A stretch of DNA of 64,000 bases from Streptomyces drozdowiczii. Lineage in GTDB: Bacteria > Actinomycetota > Actinomycetes > Streptomycetales > Streptomycetaceae. Positions 12,772 to 22,017 of this stretch are shown here, piece after piece; position 1 is the first letter of the stretch; each line of letters begins with the position of its first letter. Made by a program: the position numbers and the translations under genes. A model generated the notes under the pieces. The model saw nothing but the letters and a program-made list of their open reading frames with translations. It ran no database searches and had not been told where the DNA came from. The stretch is taken from assembly GCF_026167665.1 (NCBI RefSeq), contig NZ_CP098740.1, positions 1,550,001-1,614,000 on the forward strand. The letters run 5' to 3'.

Positions 12772-13509
12772 TCAGGAGGCCACGAAGGCGCCCGTCACCA
12801 CCCGCACCACCTCCGGCAGCCCGGCATCCAGGTAGAAGTGGCCGCCGGGCAGGACGTGGGTGGTCAGGCCGGCGGCCGTCTCCCGTTCCCAGGCGGCCAG
12901 TTCGGCCACGGGCACCCGGGGGTCGGCGTCGCCGCCCAGCGCCACCACGGGGCAGCTCAGCGGGGGCCCCGGCGCGTACGCGTAACGCCCGAGCAGCCGG
13001 TAGTCCGCGCGCAGCGGGGGCAGCGCCAGCTCCATCAGCATGGGGTCGGCGAGCAGTTCCTCGTCCGTCCCGGCCAGTAGCCGTATCTCGGCGAGGAGTT
13101 CGTCGTCGGACAGCTCCTGCGACCAGCGCGCCGGGAGGGGCAGGGAGGGCCCGCCGCGCCCCGACACGAAGAGCACCGCGGGCGGACGGCCCAGGCCCTG
13201 GAGCACCCGGGCCGACTCGAACGCCATCAAGGCGCCCATGCTGTGCCCGAACAGCGCGAGCGGCCGGTCAGCCGGGTCCGGCGGCAGCTCTCTCAGCACC
13301 GCCTCCACGATCTCCTCCGCCCGCTCGACCGGCGGCTCCCCGAAGCGGTCGTGCCGGCCCGGGTACTGCACCACGAGCGGGTCGAGCGCCCCGCTGACCG
13401 CGGCCGACAGGGCGTGCTGCGCGGAGGCGGTGCCGCCCGCGTGCGGGAAGCACAGCAGCCGGACGGGTGCGTGGGGCGCGGGGTGGAAACGGCGTATCCA
13501 GTGGGCCAT
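12772..13509 (-). CDS. Type II (editing) thioesterase
   Basis: 245-residue alpha/beta hydrolase of the standalone thioesterase family. It removes misprimed or stalled acyl groups from the carrier domains of NRPS/PKS lines. The N-terminal CFPHAGG motif, the GHSMG nucleophile elbow (Ser90), a likely acid near DADPRVP and His in LPGGHFYL are all present. The length is typical. It is transcribed towards the assembly-line genes and is separated from the upstream Cys-rich gene by a hairpin, so it probably has its own promoter. Confidence 0.9.
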   Translation of the reverse strand: MAHWIRRFHPAPHAPVRLLCFPHAGGTASAQHALSAAVSGALDPLVVQYPGRHDRFGEPPVERAEEIVEAVLRELPPDPADRPLALFGHSMGALMAFESARVLQGLGRPPAVLFVSGRGGPSLPLPARWSQELSDDELLAEIRLLAGTDEELLADPMLMELALPPLRADYRLLGRYAYAPGPPLSCPVVALGGDADPRVPVAELAAWERETAAGLTTHVLPGGHFYLDAGLPEVVRVVTGAFVAS

Positions 13510-13559
13510 GGACGTCCCTCTCGGTCGTGGGGCCCGGTCGCCCCGTACGTGCGACGAAC

Positions 13560-13594
13560 GGGGCCCCGCGCCGTATCGCCCGGCGCGGGGCCCC
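13560..13594. terminator. Hairpin terminator downstream of the Cys-rich gene
   Basis: A perfect 13-bp stem (ggggccccgcgcc and its complement) with a 9-nt loop lies between the stop of the Cys-rich gene and the start of the thioesterase gene. On the minus strand it would end the short peptide/Cys-rich transcript. Confidence 0.6.
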
Positions 13595-13619
13595 TTCTGT
13601 TCCGGGTGGTGCCCGCGGT

Positions 13620-14096
13620 CTACTCGGCCGCGGCCATCCACTCCTCCACCTGCTCCAGCGTGGTGTCCGGACCGGCGACGAGAACCCTCAACTCGTCGTC
13701 GTGCGGATTCAGGGTGACGACGGCGGGGCAGCGACGGCAGCCCTCGACGCCCACCTGGTTCCACCACTTGCACTGCGGGCGGAGGTGACACCGCGGCAGG
13801 GACCGCTCGTCCGCCCCGGCCTCCTCCGGCACGACGCGGATCCGCTCGATCAGGCCGCACGCGTCGCCCACCCGGTTCGCGCACTCCGACACGCAGTGCG
13901 AGGCGAACCGCAGCACCCGGTTGGGCGCGATACCCGCCGGCACGGCGCCGAGGACATCGGCGGCCGGCACCGGTTCGGCCAGGTAGACGACCTCGCCGCC
14001 GTCGCCGGAGCGGACGCCGAGGACCACGCTCTCCGGACGACTCGCGTCGCCGGAGGGACACCAGTTCAGGGGCGGCTGCCCCGCGGACCCGTCCAC
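13620..14096 (-). CDS. Cys-rich protein of unknown function
   Basis: 158-residue soluble protein that I do not recognise with confidence. Its C-terminal half has a regular Cys pattern: C-x3-C-x7-C, then C-x5-C-x10-C-x2-C in the segment around CHLRPQCKWW. This suggests a metal (zinc) or iron-sulfur site. The GTG start at 14096 is chosen because GGAGG sits 8 nt upstream; an in-frame GTG at 14105 overlaps that site. The start follows the stop of the exported-peptide gene by only 19 bp, so the two are very likely one transcript with a linked role. Position beside the NRPS/PKS genes suggests, but does not prove, a role in that cluster. Confidence 0.7.
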   Translation of the reverse strand: MDGSAGQPPLNWCPSGDASRPESVVLGVRSGDGGEVVYLAEPVPAADVLGAVPAGIAPNRVLRFASHCVSECANRVGDACGLIERIRVVPEEAGADERSLPRCHLRPQCKWWNQVGVEGCRRCPAVVTLNPHDDELRVLVAGPDTTLEQVEEWMAAAE

Positions 14097-14115
14097 GGTG
14101 GTCACCTCCGCCGCC

Positions 14116-14352
14116 TCAGCAGCTCGCCGGGCGGACGCCGGTCGTGTTGACGACCAGGCCGCCGACGACACCGGTGTCGACGGCTCCGTTCGCCTGTTCC
14201 ACGGCGACGGCCTCGGCGAGGTGCGCGGCGAGCTGCTCCTGCGACGTAATCCGCTCGGCGCGGCCCGCTGCCGCGGCGGGCGCGCTGCCCGCCGCGACCA
14301 TCCCGGTGACCAGTGCCGCGGCCACCGCGGCCGTACGCAGACCCTTGTTCAT
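14116..14352 (-). CDS. Small exported peptide ending in Cys
   Basis: 78-residue product with a clear Sec-type signal: MNKGLR, a hydrophobic core, then an APAAAA cleavage region near residues 25-29. The mature part would be about 49 residues, with one Cys, which is the last residue (VRPASC). No second Cys exists for a disulfide. It is the first gene of a two-gene unit with the Cys-rich protein. It could be a secreted structural or signalling peptide, or a modified-peptide precursor; the sequence alone does not decide. Its start is 232 bp from the divergent LacI gene, with two palindromes between. Confidence 0.65.
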   Translation of the reverse strand: MNKGLRTAAVAAALVTGMVAAGSAPAAAAGRAERITSQEQLAAHLAEAVAVEQANGAVDTGVVGGLVVNTTGVRPASC

Positions 14353-14453
14353 CTTGCCCCTCCCAGTTAGACGGATGGTGCTGTGCCCCGACGCTAGGGT
14401 CGGCACAGCCCCACCACCGGCGGCCGGAGAGGCAGTTTCGAGGCAGCCGCCCA

Positions 14454-14467
14454 TGAGAGCGCTCCCA
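14454..14467. promoter_or_regulatory. LacI-family operator, CebR-box-like
   Basis: tgagagcgctccca differs by one base from the palindrome tgggagcgctccca known for CebR-type LacI regulators in Streptomyces. It lies in the divergent region between the exported-peptide gene and the first lacI gene. Confidence 0.6.
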
Positions 14468-14540
14468 AAAACAGGCGGGGTGAGGGTGGCAGCGCAGGGG
14501 ATTCCCCCTCTGTACCCACGCGCCACGCGCACAGGTGACA

Positions 14541-14556
14541 ATGGAAGGGCTTCCAT
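14541..14556. promoter_or_regulatory. Palindromic operator upstream of the first LacI gene
   Basis: atggaag-gg-cttccat is a perfect palindrome ending 27 bp before the ATG of the LacI gene. Its position suits autoregulation. Confidence 0.55.
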
Positions 14557-14583
14557 AACTGCCGCGAGAGAAGGCCCGCCTCC

Positions 14584-15597
14584 ATGACTGAGGAACTGCC
14601 GCATCGGCACGCCACGCTCGACGAGGTGGCCGCGCTGGCCGGTGTGTCACGATCGGTGGCCTCCCGGGTGATCAACAACGCGCCCCATGTCAGCCGGGCC
14701 AAGCGCGAGTCCGTCGAGAGGGCGATCAGGAAACTCGGCTACGTCCCCAATCCGAAGGCGCGCGCCCTGGCCACGAGGCAGGCGGGGGCGGCCGCGCTGG
14801 TCATCTCACAGGATGACCCGGAGGTCCTGACGGATCCGTTCTTCGCGCAGGTCGTCGCCGGGGTGGCGAGTGCGCTGGAAGACGCCGACCTGCACATGAT
14901 GCTGTGCGTCGCCGCCAGCCCGCGCGGCCGGGAGCGGGTGGAACAGCTCGTACGCTCCCGTGTCGTCGACGGGGTGATGCTGATGGCGTTGCACGAGGAC
15001 GACCCGCTGGCCCGGATCGCCAAGGAGAGCCGGATCCCGGTCGTCTTCGGTGGGAGGCCCGTCGATTTCGAGCCGCGCTGGTACGTGGACATCGACAACG
15101 TCGGCGGCGCGCGGGACGCGACCGATCACCTGCTCTCGCGTGGGCGGACTCGCGTGGTCACGATCTGCGGCCCGCTGGACACCGAGGTGGGCGCCTCACG
15201 GCATCGCGGCTACCGGGAAGCGATGATGCTGGCCGGTCTGAAGCCCCGCCCGCCCCAGGAGGGGGATTTCACCGAAGCCGCCGGAGCCGCCGCGATGGCC
15301 CGTCTGCTGGAGGCGCACCCGGACCTGGACGGGGTGGTCGCGGCCAATGACAACATGGCGGCGGGCGCGTTGCGCGCGTTGCGCGGCGCCGGGCGCTCGG
15401 TGCCGGAGGACGTGGCCGTGGTCGGGTTCGACGATCTCGCCGTCGCACAGCTCGCCGAACCCGCGCTCACCACGATCCATCAGCCGGTCCGGGATCTGGG
15501 GCGCGAGATGGCCCGGATGCTCGCCGGGCTGATCGCGGGCCGTACCGCCAGTCCGCTGATCCTGCCCACTCACCTGGTCGAGCGCGCCAGTAGCTGA
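14584..15597 (+). CDS. LacI-family transcriptional regulator
   Basis: 337-residue LacI/GalR repressor. The N-terminal helix-turn-helix covers about residues 13-35 (EVAALAGVSRSVASRVINN), followed by a periplasmic-binding-like sugar domain and the usual C-terminal VAVVGFDDL and ALTTIHQP motifs. It is divergent from the peptide/Cys-rich unit and convergent with the ABC importer operon, so it could act on either. The palindrome just upstream suggests autorepression. The effector is likely a sugar, by family. Confidence 0.88.
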   Translation: MTEELPHRHATLDEVAALAGVSRSVASRVINNAPHVSRAKRESVERAIRKLGYVPNPKARALATRQAGAAALVISQDDPEVLTDPFFAQVVAGVASALEDADLHMMLCVAASPRGRERVEQLVRSRVVDGVMLMALHEDDPLARIAKESRIPVVFGGRPVDFEPRWYVDIDNVGGARDATDHLLSRGRTRVVTICGPLDTEVGASRHRGYREAMMLAGLKPRPPQEGDFTEAAGAAAMARLLEAHPDLDGVVAANDNMAAGALRALRGAGRSVPEDVAVVGFDDLAVAQLAEPALTTIHQPVRDLGREMARMLAGLIAGRTASPLILPTHLVERASS

Positions 15598-15629
15598 TGC
15601 GGGATGAGTGGTGCGCGGCCGGCAACCGT

Positions 15630-15649
15630 CGGCCGCCGGGAGGCGGCCG
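15630..15649. terminator. Weak hairpin between LacI and permease genes
   Basis: A 7-bp GC stem (ggccgcc/ggcggcc) with a 4-nt loop lies in the 118-bp gap between convergent genes. It is a possible bidirectional terminator; the assignment is weak in such GC-rich DNA. Confidence 0.3.
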
Positions 15650-15715
15650 GGCGGGGAGTGGACACCGGTTGCCTGCCCGAAGGCCGGCCGCACACCACCG
15701 TCTGTGCGGGGCCGT

Positions 15716-16627
15716 TCAGCCCTTGACGGCGCCCTGCATGATCCCGCCGACGATCTGCCTGCCGAGCAGGCCGAAGACGACCAGGACGGGCAGCGTGCCC
15801 AGGAGGGTGCCCGCCATGACCACGGACTGGTCCTGGACGTACCCGCCGCCGAGCTGACGCAGGGCGACCTGCACGGTGGGCTCCTGGGAGGAGAGCGCGA
15901 TGATCGGCCAGAAGAAGTCGTTCCAGGCCGTCATGAAGGTGACCAGGCCCAGGACCGCCATGGCGGGGCGCGCGATGGGGACGACGATCGTCCAGAAGAT
16001 CCGGGCCGTGGAGGCGCCGTCGACACGGGCGGCTTCGATGAGTTCGTCGGGCAGTGACTGGGCGATGTACTGCCGCATGAAGAACACACCGAAGGCGGAG
16101 ACCAGGCTGGGCAGGATCACCGCCTGCAACTGATTAGCCCACTCGAGCTTCGCGATCACCATGAACAGAGGGATCACGCCGAGCTGTGGCGGGATCATCA
16201 TGGTGCCGACGGTGAACGCGAGCAGCGCGTTGCTTCCCTTGAAGCGCAGTTTGGCGAACGCGAACCCGGCGAGGGTGGAGCACAGCACCGTACCGACGGT
16301 GATGGACCCGGACACGATCAGGGAGTTGACCAGGGCCTTCCCGATGTCGGCCTGGTCCAGGGCCTGTTGGAAGTTGTGCAGCAGGTTGGGCCCGGGAATC
16401 AGCGTCGGCGGTACCTTCGCGATGTCCGCGTTGGACCGGCTGGCCGCCACGATCGTGTAGTAGAAGGGGAAGGCGGAGACCAGCACGGCGAAGACGAGGA
16501 ACGTGTACGTGAGGCGGCTGCCGTGCAGGGTGCGTCCCGCGCGGCGCCTCGGCCCCCGGCGGCGTGACGCGGTGACGGCGGACGGCTGCCCGGCGTGCGC
16601 GGTGTTCGGATCGGCGAGGATGGTCAC
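15716..16627 (-). CDS. Sugar ABC transporter permease (second of pair, MalG-type)
   Basis: 303-residue inner-membrane permease with six predicted membrane segments. The EAA-loop signature lies around EAARVDGASTARIFWTIVVP, the contact for the ATPase. It partners the upstream permease; their genes overlap by GTGA, with the GTG at 16627. It should form the channel for the oligosaccharide delivered by the lipoprotein gene product. No ATPase gene lies in the operon. That is usual for Streptomyces carbohydrate importers, which share MsiK. Confidence 0.92.
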   Translation of the reverse strand: MTILADPNTAHAGQPSAVTASRRRGPRRRAGRTLHGSRLTYTFLVFAVLVSAFPFYYTIVAASRSNADIAKVPPTLIPGPNLLHNFQQALDQADIGKALVNSLIVSGSITVGTVLCSTLAGFAFAKLRFKGSNALLAFTVGTMMIPPQLGVIPLFMVIAKLEWANQLQAVILPSLVSAFGVFFMRQYIAQSLPDELIEAARVDGASTARIFWTIVVPIARPAMAVLGLVTFMTAWNDFFWPIIALSSQEPTVQVALRQLGGGYVQDQSVVMAGTLLGTLPVLVVFGLLGRQIVGGIMQGAVKG

Positions 16628-17568
16628 CGGCCGGCCTCCTTGGCCATGCGGCGGCGCGCGAGGAGGGCGTTGAGCCCGACGAGCACCAGGATGAGCAGGA
16701 ACATGACCCAGGCGATGGCGGCGGCCCGGCCCAGGTGGAAGAAGGACCAGCCCTGCTCGTACATGTACAGGCCGAGCGTCTGGTACTGGTGGGTGATACC
16801 GCCGCCCGCGTTGCCCTCGAACAGCAGCGGCTCGCCGAAGAGCTGTGTGGCGCCGATGGTCGACATGATCACGGAGAAGACGATGGTGGGGCGCAGGCCC
16901 GGCAGGGTCACGTGCAGGAACTGCCGCCAGCGAGAGGCGCCGTCCATTTCGGCGGCCTCGTACAGATCGCCGGGAATGGACTGCATGCCGGCCAGGAAGA
17001 TCAGCGCGTTGTAGCCGGTCCAGCGCCAGACGACGATGCAGGCGATGGCGGTCTGGGAGGCGAGGGTGCCCGTCTGCCAGTCCACCGGGCCGACGCCGAC
17101 GAGGCCGATGGCGTAGTTGATCAGGCCGAAGTCGTGGCCGAAGAGCTGGGCGAACACCAGGGTCGCGGCGGCCACCGAAGTGGCGTACGGCATCAGCATC
17201 ATGGTGCGGAAGAAGGTGCGCCCGCGGAGCTTGTAGTTGAGCAGGTGCGCGAGCCCCAGGGCGATCAGGAGCTGCGGGACGGTGGACAGCACGCCCAGGG
17301 TGAAGGTGTTGCGCAGGGCGCCCCAGAAGAACGGGTCGGTGAAGATGGCGGTGTAGTTGCCGAAGCCGCGCCATTCCATGTCGCCGGGGGTCTGCAACTC
17401 GATCCGGTACAGCGAGATGAACGCGGTGTAGATCAGCGGGAAGAGGCCGAAGGCTCCGAACAGCACGAAGAACGGCGCTATGTAGGTGTACGGCGAGAGG
17501 GTGCGCCAGGCCCGGCGTCCTGGTGGGAGCTGGGGACTGCGCGCCGGCGCGGCGGCGGTGACGGTCAC
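16624..17568 (-). CDS. Sugar ABC transporter permease (first of pair, MalF-type)
   Basis: 314-residue integral membrane permease of a CUT1-type carbohydrate importer. It begins at GTG 17568 (MTVTAAAPARS) and carries an EAA loop around EAAEMDGASRWRQFLHVTLP. It sits between the solute-binding lipoprotein and the second permease in one operon. Together with the neighbouring GH1, GH6 and GH16 genes, the substrate is most likely a beta-glucan oligomer such as cellobiose, inferred from context. Confidence 0.92.
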   Translation of the reverse strand: MTVTAAAPARSPQLPPGRRAWRTLSPYTYIAPFFVLFGAFGLFPLIYTAFISLYRIELQTPGDMEWRGFGNYTAIFTDPFFWGALRNTFTLGVLSTVPQLLIALGLAHLLNYKLRGRTFFRTMMLMPYATSVAAATLVFAQLFGHDFGLINYAIGLVGVGPVDWQTGTLASQTAIACIVVWRWTGYNALIFLAGMQSIPGDLYEAAEMDGASRWRQFLHVTLPGLRPTIVFSVIMSTIGATQLFGEPLLFEGNAGGGITHQYQTLGLYMYEQGWSFFHLGRAAAIAWVMFLLILVLVGLNALLARRRMAKEAGR

Positions 17569-17680
17569 GGGGTGACCCTTCGGGTGTGCGGGGAGGCCGG
17601 GGCCTCGGCGGGTGGTCGGGGAAGGGGGCCGGGGGCGGACCGGGGCGTGGCGAGGGACCCGGCCCGCCCCCGCGGCGTGA

Positions 17681-18979
17681 TCAGCCGATGGCGTTGTCGA
17701 TGCCCTTCTCGGCGTGCTTCCAGGCGGTGTCGGGCGACGTGCCCTTCTTCTCGATCTCGAACAGCCCGGCGGTGATCTGCTCCTGGATGTCCTGGTCGTT
17801 CACGCCGAGCACCTGGACCGGCGCCTGCTTGGCCGCGTCACCGAAGATCTTTCCGATGGGCGCACCCGAGAAGTAGGGGTCCTCGGTGTCCGCCACCTTC
17901 GCGATGGCCGGCACGCTGGAGGGGAAGTTGCCGATCTCGGTGAAGAGCTTGGCCTGCTGCTCGGGGGCGGTCAGCCACTCGATGAGCTCGTAGGCTTCCT
18001 TCTTGTGCTTGGCGGCCCTGGGGATGGAGAGGTACGAGCCTCCCCAGTTGCCCGGGACACCGGGCATCCTGGCGATGTCCCACTTGCCCTTGCCCGCGTC
18101 GCCCGCCTGGCCCTTGATGTAGCCGAGCATCCAGGCCGGGCACGGCAGGGTGGCGAAGGAGCCCGCGGCGAACGCCTGGTTCCAGGGCGGCGTCCACTGC
18201 GCCAGCTCGGCGCTCACGCCCGCGCGGTCGGCCTTGACGGACAGGTCCCAGGCTTCCTTGACCGCCGGACTGTCCTGGTAGATGAGCTTGCCGGAGGAGT
18301 CGTAGTAGCGCTCCTTGTACTGGCCGGCCACGTTGGTGTAGATGCTCCGGATGCTGTCGATCCAGGCGGTCTTGGCGGGGGCGTTCTTCATGTACTGCTT
18401 GCCGAGGTCCAGGTAGCCGTCCCAGGTGGACCACTTCTTGGCGAGTTCCTCGCGGTCGGTGGGAAGTCCGGCCTTCTTGAGCAGGTCGGTGCGGTAGCAG
18501 ATGGCGCCGGGGCCGTTGTCCGTTCCCAGGCCCATGACCTGGCCGCTCCTGGTAGTGGCGGCGCCCCACTTGGAGTCGGTGAAGTTCGCCTTCAGCTTGG
18601 CGGCCCCGTACTGGTTCAGGTCCTCGAACTTGTCGCTCTGGCGCTGGGCCACGGAGGCGATGCGGCCGATCTCGATGCCCTGGACGTCGGCCAGGCCGCC
18701 GCCGCCGGCGAGGCGGGTCTGCAGCGCCTTCCAGTAGTTCTTCTCCTCCTGGGTGTCGGTCTGCTTGATCGTGATGTTCGGGTGGCTCTTCTCGTACTCC
18801 TTGTAGAGCCCGGCCTCCTTGAAGCCGAACGTGCCGAACAGGTCGACGGTCAGGGTGATCCTGCCGTTGCTGTCCTGGGCATCGGTCGAGCCCGATCCGC
18901 AGGCGGCCAGCAGGGTGCCGGCCGCGGCCATGGCGCCCAGGCGGATGAGGATTCTTCTCGCGGCTCGTGCAGTGGACAT
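17681..18979 (-). CDS. Sugar-binding lipoprotein of ABC importer (CebE-like)
   Basis: 432-residue extracellular solute-binding protein. The start at 18979 gives a lipoprotein signal with lipobox LLAAC (Cys27). The body has the family-1 sugar-binding layout, including VMGLGTDNGPGAICYRTDLL and WTPPWNQAFAAGSFATLPCP. It should capture oligosaccharides outside the membrane and hand them to the two permeases encoded just downstream. The GH1 gene lies 50 bp upstream in the same direction. Cello-oligosaccharides are the favoured ligand from context only. Confidence 0.9.
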   Translation of the reverse strand: MSTARAARRILIRLGAMAAAGTLLAACGSGSTDAQDSNGRITLTVDLFGTFGFKEAGLYKEYEKSHPNITIKQTDTQEEKNYWKALQTRLAGGGGLADVQGIEIGRIASVAQRQSDKFEDLNQYGAAKLKANFTDSKWGAATTRSGQVMGLGTDNGPGAICYRTDLLKKAGLPTDREELAKKWSTWDGYLDLGKQYMKNAPAKTAWIDSIRSIYTNVAGQYKERYYDSSGKLIYQDSPAVKEAWDLSVKADRAGVSAELAQWTPPWNQAFAAGSFATLPCPAWMLGYIKGQAGDAGKGKWDIARMPGVPGNWGGSYLSIPRAAKHKKEAYELIEWLTAPEQQAKLFTEIGNFPSSVPAIAKVADTEDPYFSGAPIGKIFGDAAKQAPVQVLGVNDQDIQEQITAGLFEIEKKGTSPDTAWKHAEKGIDNAIG

Positions 18980-19029
18980 GGGAAGCCTCCTTGCGTGTAT
19001 GCGTACAAAAGGTGGTGCGGGTGGAGACC

Positions 19030-20451
<1,422 letters not shown>

Positions 20452-20524
20452 GGGGTGCTTCTCCAACAGCGGAGGGATTCGGGAAGGAGCCGCCGCGTGT
20501 ACGACTGACTCCTGGGCGGCAAAC

Positions 20525-20538
20525 TGGGAGCGCTTCCA
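20525..20538. promoter_or_regulatory. LacI operator upstream of GH1/importer operon
   Basis: tgggagcgcttcca matches the CebR-type palindrome except for one base. It lies 74 bp before the GH1 start, where it could repress the whole importer operon. Confidence 0.72.
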
Positions 20539-20706
20539 GAAAGATGGGGGCGATGTTCACCTTTGTCAAGGGTCCGCGTCCATGACCCTTCCTGTTGGCC
20601 ATCCGGTGCCAACGAGGGAGAATCAGCAATGTTTGCCCGAATATGACCCTGCGACAGCGGCCACGAACACGGCGGATCAGCTGCCGCGCCATGACCCACT
20701 CACCGC

Positions 20707-20750
20707 TTGACACCCCTGGATCACTTGCACATTATTTGGGAGCGCTACCA
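20707..20750 (+). promoter_or_regulatory. Promoter with overlapping LacI operator for the second regulator
   Basis: TTGACA (20707-20712) and CATTAT (20730-20735) are separated by 17 bp, an unusually good sigma70-type promoter. The operator tgggagcgctacca (20737-20750) covers the expected start point. A repressor bound here would block its own gene, which starts at 20866. Confidence 0.72.
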
Positions 20751-20865
20751 ATACGGCGCGTGATCGTGCGGGGTTCGACGACTGCCGAGGGGGGCGTCGA
20801 ACCCCGCACCGGCGTGGTGCCCACCGCCGCGCGGCCGCCCCTCCCCTTCCCGCAAGGAGTGCGTC

Positions 20866-21906
20866 GTGCCCGAACCGTCCGTGGCTGTCCGCCCGACCCT
20901 GGAGGCGGTCGCCGCCCACGCGGGCGTGTCCCGCTCAACGGTGTCCCGCGTCATCAACGGCGGGACCGGAGTACGCCGACAGGTCATGGCCAGAGTCGAA
21001 GGAGCCATCGAAGAGCTGGGGTACGTGCCCAACCGGGCCGCTCGCACGCTGGTCACCCGACGTACCGGAAACATCGCGGTGATGATCGCCGAACCCGAGG
21101 GCCGCGTCTTCTCCGACCCCTACTTCGGGCTCCAGATCCGCGGCATCAGCAAGGAGTTGGTCGCACACGACCTCCAGCTGGTCCTCCTCCTCGCCGAAGG
21201 GGCCGGCGACCGGGAGCGGATGGACCGCTACCTGTCCGGCGGCCACATCGACGGCGCGCTGGCCTTCTCCGTACACCGTGACGACCCGCTGCCCGACATC
21301 GTCAGGCGCCTCGGCCTGCCGACCGTCTACGGCGGCAGGCCCCACTGGGAACCGATCCCCCGGGAGGCCGCACTCGCGTACGTCGACGCGGACAACCGCG
21401 GCGGGGCCAGGGAAGCCGTGCGCTACCTCGTCGCCCAGGGCCGCCGACGGATCGCGCACATCGCCGGTCCCCTCGGCCTGGCCGCAGGGATCGACCGGCT
21501 GGACGGCTACCGGGATGTGCTGTTCGACGCCGATCCCTCGCTCGTCGCGCAGGGCGACTTCACCGACGGGAGCGGCGAGCGCGCGATGGCCCAACTCCTG
21601 GACCGGCACCCCGATCTGGACGCGGTCTTCGTCGCCAGCGACCTCATGGCCAAGGGCGCGCTGCGCACCCTGCGCGCACGAGGCCGCACCGTGCCGCACG
21701 ACGTGGCCGTGGTCGGTTTCGACGACCTCACCTCCGTGTCCACGGCCACCGATCCGCCGCTCACCACGGTCCGGCAGGACATCGAGGGCATGGGCCGCAC
21801 GATGGCCCGGCTGCTGTTGCGCAAGCTCCACGAGCAGGGCTCCGGCACACGGACCCAGGGCGCCGTCATCACCGCCACCACCCTGACCCGCCGCGGGTCG
21901 GCCTGA
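20866..21906 (+). CDS. LacI-family regulator, CebR-like
   Basis: 346-residue LacI/GalR repressor starting at GTG 20866, with AAGGAG 6 nt upstream. The HTH is TLEAVAAHAGVSRSTVSRVI near residues 11-30, followed by a sugar-binding core ending in VAVVGFDDLTS and PLTTVRQ. It is divergent from the GH1/importer operon and its promoter carries a matching operator. It is therefore the best candidate for the repressor of this beta-glucan locus, with imported sugar as inducer. The identity as CebR is inferred from context and operator sequence. Confidence 0.88.
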   Translation: MPEPSVAVRPTLEAVAAHAGVSRSTVSRVINGGTGVRRQVMARVEGAIEELGYVPNRAARTLVTRRTGNIAVMIAEPEGRVFSDPYFGLQIRGISKELVAHDLQLVLLLAEGAGDRERMDRYLSGGHIDGALAFSVHRDDPLPDIVRRLGLPTVYGGRPHWEPIPREAALAYVDADNRGGAREAVRYLVAQGRRRIAHIAGPLGLAAGIDRLDGYRDVLFDADPSLVAQGDFTDGSGERAMAQLLDRHPDLDAVFVASDLMAKGALRTLRARGRTVPHDVAVVGFDDLTSVSTATDPPLTTVRQDIEGMGRTMARLLLRKLHEQGSGTRTQGAVITATTLTRRGSA

Positions 21907-21966
21907 GCAGGCATGAGCACGGCCCGGTGCGCAGCCCGATCCGGTCCTGAACCCGCACCCTGAACG

Positions 21967-22012
21967 AGCAAGGCGCTCGCCCGTCCGGCGTCGGACGGGC
22001 GAGCGCCTTGCT
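21967..22012. terminator. Strong bidirectional hairpin terminator
   Basis: A 21-bp inverted repeat (agcaaggcgctcgcccgtcc and its complement) with a short loop sits between the convergent regulator and GH6 stops. Confidence 0.8.
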
Positions 22013-22017
22013 GTCGG

